From an uncultured Lachnospiraceae bacterium (GTDB lineage Bacteria > Bacillota > Clostridia > Lachnospirales > Lachnospiraceae), in the NCBI GenBank assembly GCA_947174725.1, contig CAMWKA010000107.1, positions 1-6,368 on the forward strand: 6,368 nucleotides of DNA, given 5' to 3'. The stretch's first letter is position 1. Each line of letters begins with the position of its first letter. The notes beneath the pieces are model-generated. The model was not told the DNA's origin and did no database searches. It saw only the letters and a program-made list of their open reading frames with translations. Shown piece by piece: positions 5,682 to 6,368 of this stretch. The position numbers and the translations under genes were made by a program.

Positions 5682-6368
5682 ATGGAATTAATGGAAATAG
5701 TTTTACTTTGCGTGGGAGCTGCAATATTTTTTGCAAGCTTTTTTATTCCGGAAAGAAAAAGCGGACAAGCAGATCGGGATACGTTGACAAAGGAAGAGAT
5801 ACAGGATATTTTCGATGAGGAATACGAAGACGCAAGACAGAGGATCTTACAGTTGACCGATGAGACGATCGAGTATTCTATGGAAAAGGCAGAACGTTCG
5901 TTAGAGCGGGCATTGAATGAAAAAATGATGGCTTTTGGAGAATATTCGGATGCTGTTATGGAACAGCTCGGTAATAATCATCAGGAAACGGTTTTTATGT
6001 ATGATATGCTCAATAACAGTAAGCAGGATCTGACAAATCTGCTTCTGCAGACCGACAAAAGCGCGCAGGATGCCTATCAGTTGTCACAGGATGCTTTGAC
6101 GGCGGGAGAGAATGCCAAAGAGATTGCTGAGGAGGCTAACAAGGTGGCAAGGGCGGCAAGAGCGCGGGCAAAGAAAGCTCAGGAGCAGTCGGTGGTCGCA
6201 GAGGAGAAGATGCTTCTTGCCAGAAAGAACGCGCAAGGAGAACCGCCTGTAGAAGAGGAACGACAGACCGGGCTTGACAGGATCAGGATGGCAGCGGAAA
6301 ATGCGGAGACATTTTCAGAGAAAGCAACAGTTCCGGCAGAAAAACATCGTACGATTAAGGCGCAGGCT
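5682..6368 (+). CDS. Membrane-anchored coiled-coil protein, SwrB-like position and layout (3' end outside window)
   Basis: The frame is open from ATG 5682 to the last base, giving 229 codons without a stop. AGAAGGAG (5663-5670) lies 11 nt upstream. Residues 1-22 (MELMEIVLLCVGAAIFFASFFI) form one hydrophobic helix with no cleavage site, so the protein is probably anchored with its body in the cytoplasm. A charged helical region follows (about 36-90), then NNHQETVFMYDMLNNSKQDLTNLL (98-121), then a long alanine-rich heptad-like helix (about 125-185) and an acidic linker. B. subtilis swrB lies after sigD and encodes a membrane anchor plus coiled coil that promotes flagellar export-apparatus assembly. 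The present gene has the same architecture in a similar place, but I see no clear sequence identity. It may belong to the DUF6115 group (recalled, not checked). The C-terminus is not visible. Confidence 0.85.
   Translation, partial: MELMEIVLLCVGAAIFFASFFIPERKSGQADRDTLTKEEIQDIFDEEYEDARQRILQLTDETIEYSMEKAERSLERALNEKMMAFGEYSDAVMEQLGNNHQETVFMYDMLNNSKQDLTNLLLQTDKSAQDAYQLSQDALTAGENAKEIAEEANKVARAARARAKKAQEQSVVAEEKMLLARKNAQGEPPVEEERQTGLDRIRMAAENAETFSEKATVPAEKHRTIKAQA

Noticed and set aside
5784..5812. TTGACA followed 17 nt later by TATTTT, resembling a sigma-A promoter
   Set aside because: It lies inside the coiled-coil gene, the -10 matches only 4 of 6 positions, and such matches are expected by chance. 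It could matter for a downstream gene, but nothing else supports it.

Overview
The window is the 3' part of a large fla/che (flagellar and chemotaxis) operon of a motile Firmicute. I infer a Clostridia member, most likely Lachnospiraceae. The grounds are the CheC/CheD type of chemotaxis, FliA/SigD-type sigma factor downstream of cheD, strong purine-rich Shine-Dalgarno sites, moderate GC (mid-40s by eye), and three accessory proteins of a kind I associate with that family. All genes are on the + strand; I saw no tRNA, rRNA, CRISPR array, insertion sequence or transposase.

Layout: the 3' end of cheA (1-712, start outside the window); a 140-bp gap; cheW (853-1302); a 151-bp gap with a perfect 15-bp hairpin directly after the cheW stop, then a compact palindromic element; cheC (1454-2053); cheD (2134-2619); a 90-residue protein with two predicted membrane helices (2633-2905); sigD/fliA (2937-3707); a FapA/DUF342 protein (3730-5316); a 99-residue hydrophilic protein of unknown function (5335-5634) whose stop codon lies in a strong stem-loop; and a membrane-anchored coiled-coil protein (5682 onward) that runs off the window still open after 229 codons.

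How the genes fit together: CheA and CheW are the receptor-coupled kinase and its adaptor. CheC removes phosphate from CheY-P and CheD deamidates receptors, forming the adaptation branch known from Bacillus and Thermotoga. SigD is the late flagellar sigma factor that switches on flagellin, motor and receptor genes. The order cheA-cheW-cheC-cheD-sigD matches Bacillus subtilis, but three genes have no counterpart at that place there: the two-helix protein between cheD and sigD, and FapA plus the 99-residue protein after sigD. The terminal membrane/coiled-coil gene occupies roughly the place of B. subtilis swrB and has the same gross architecture.

The most useful leads are the uncharacterised accessory genes around sigD, the diverged duplication at the FapA N-terminus, and the hairpins inside the operon. 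The cheW-cheC hairpin lies upstream of sigD and could act as a partial terminator that tunes how much transcript reaches it. No convincing promoter was found in the window, so everything is probably transcribed from upstream, although an internal promoter cannot be excluded by eye.
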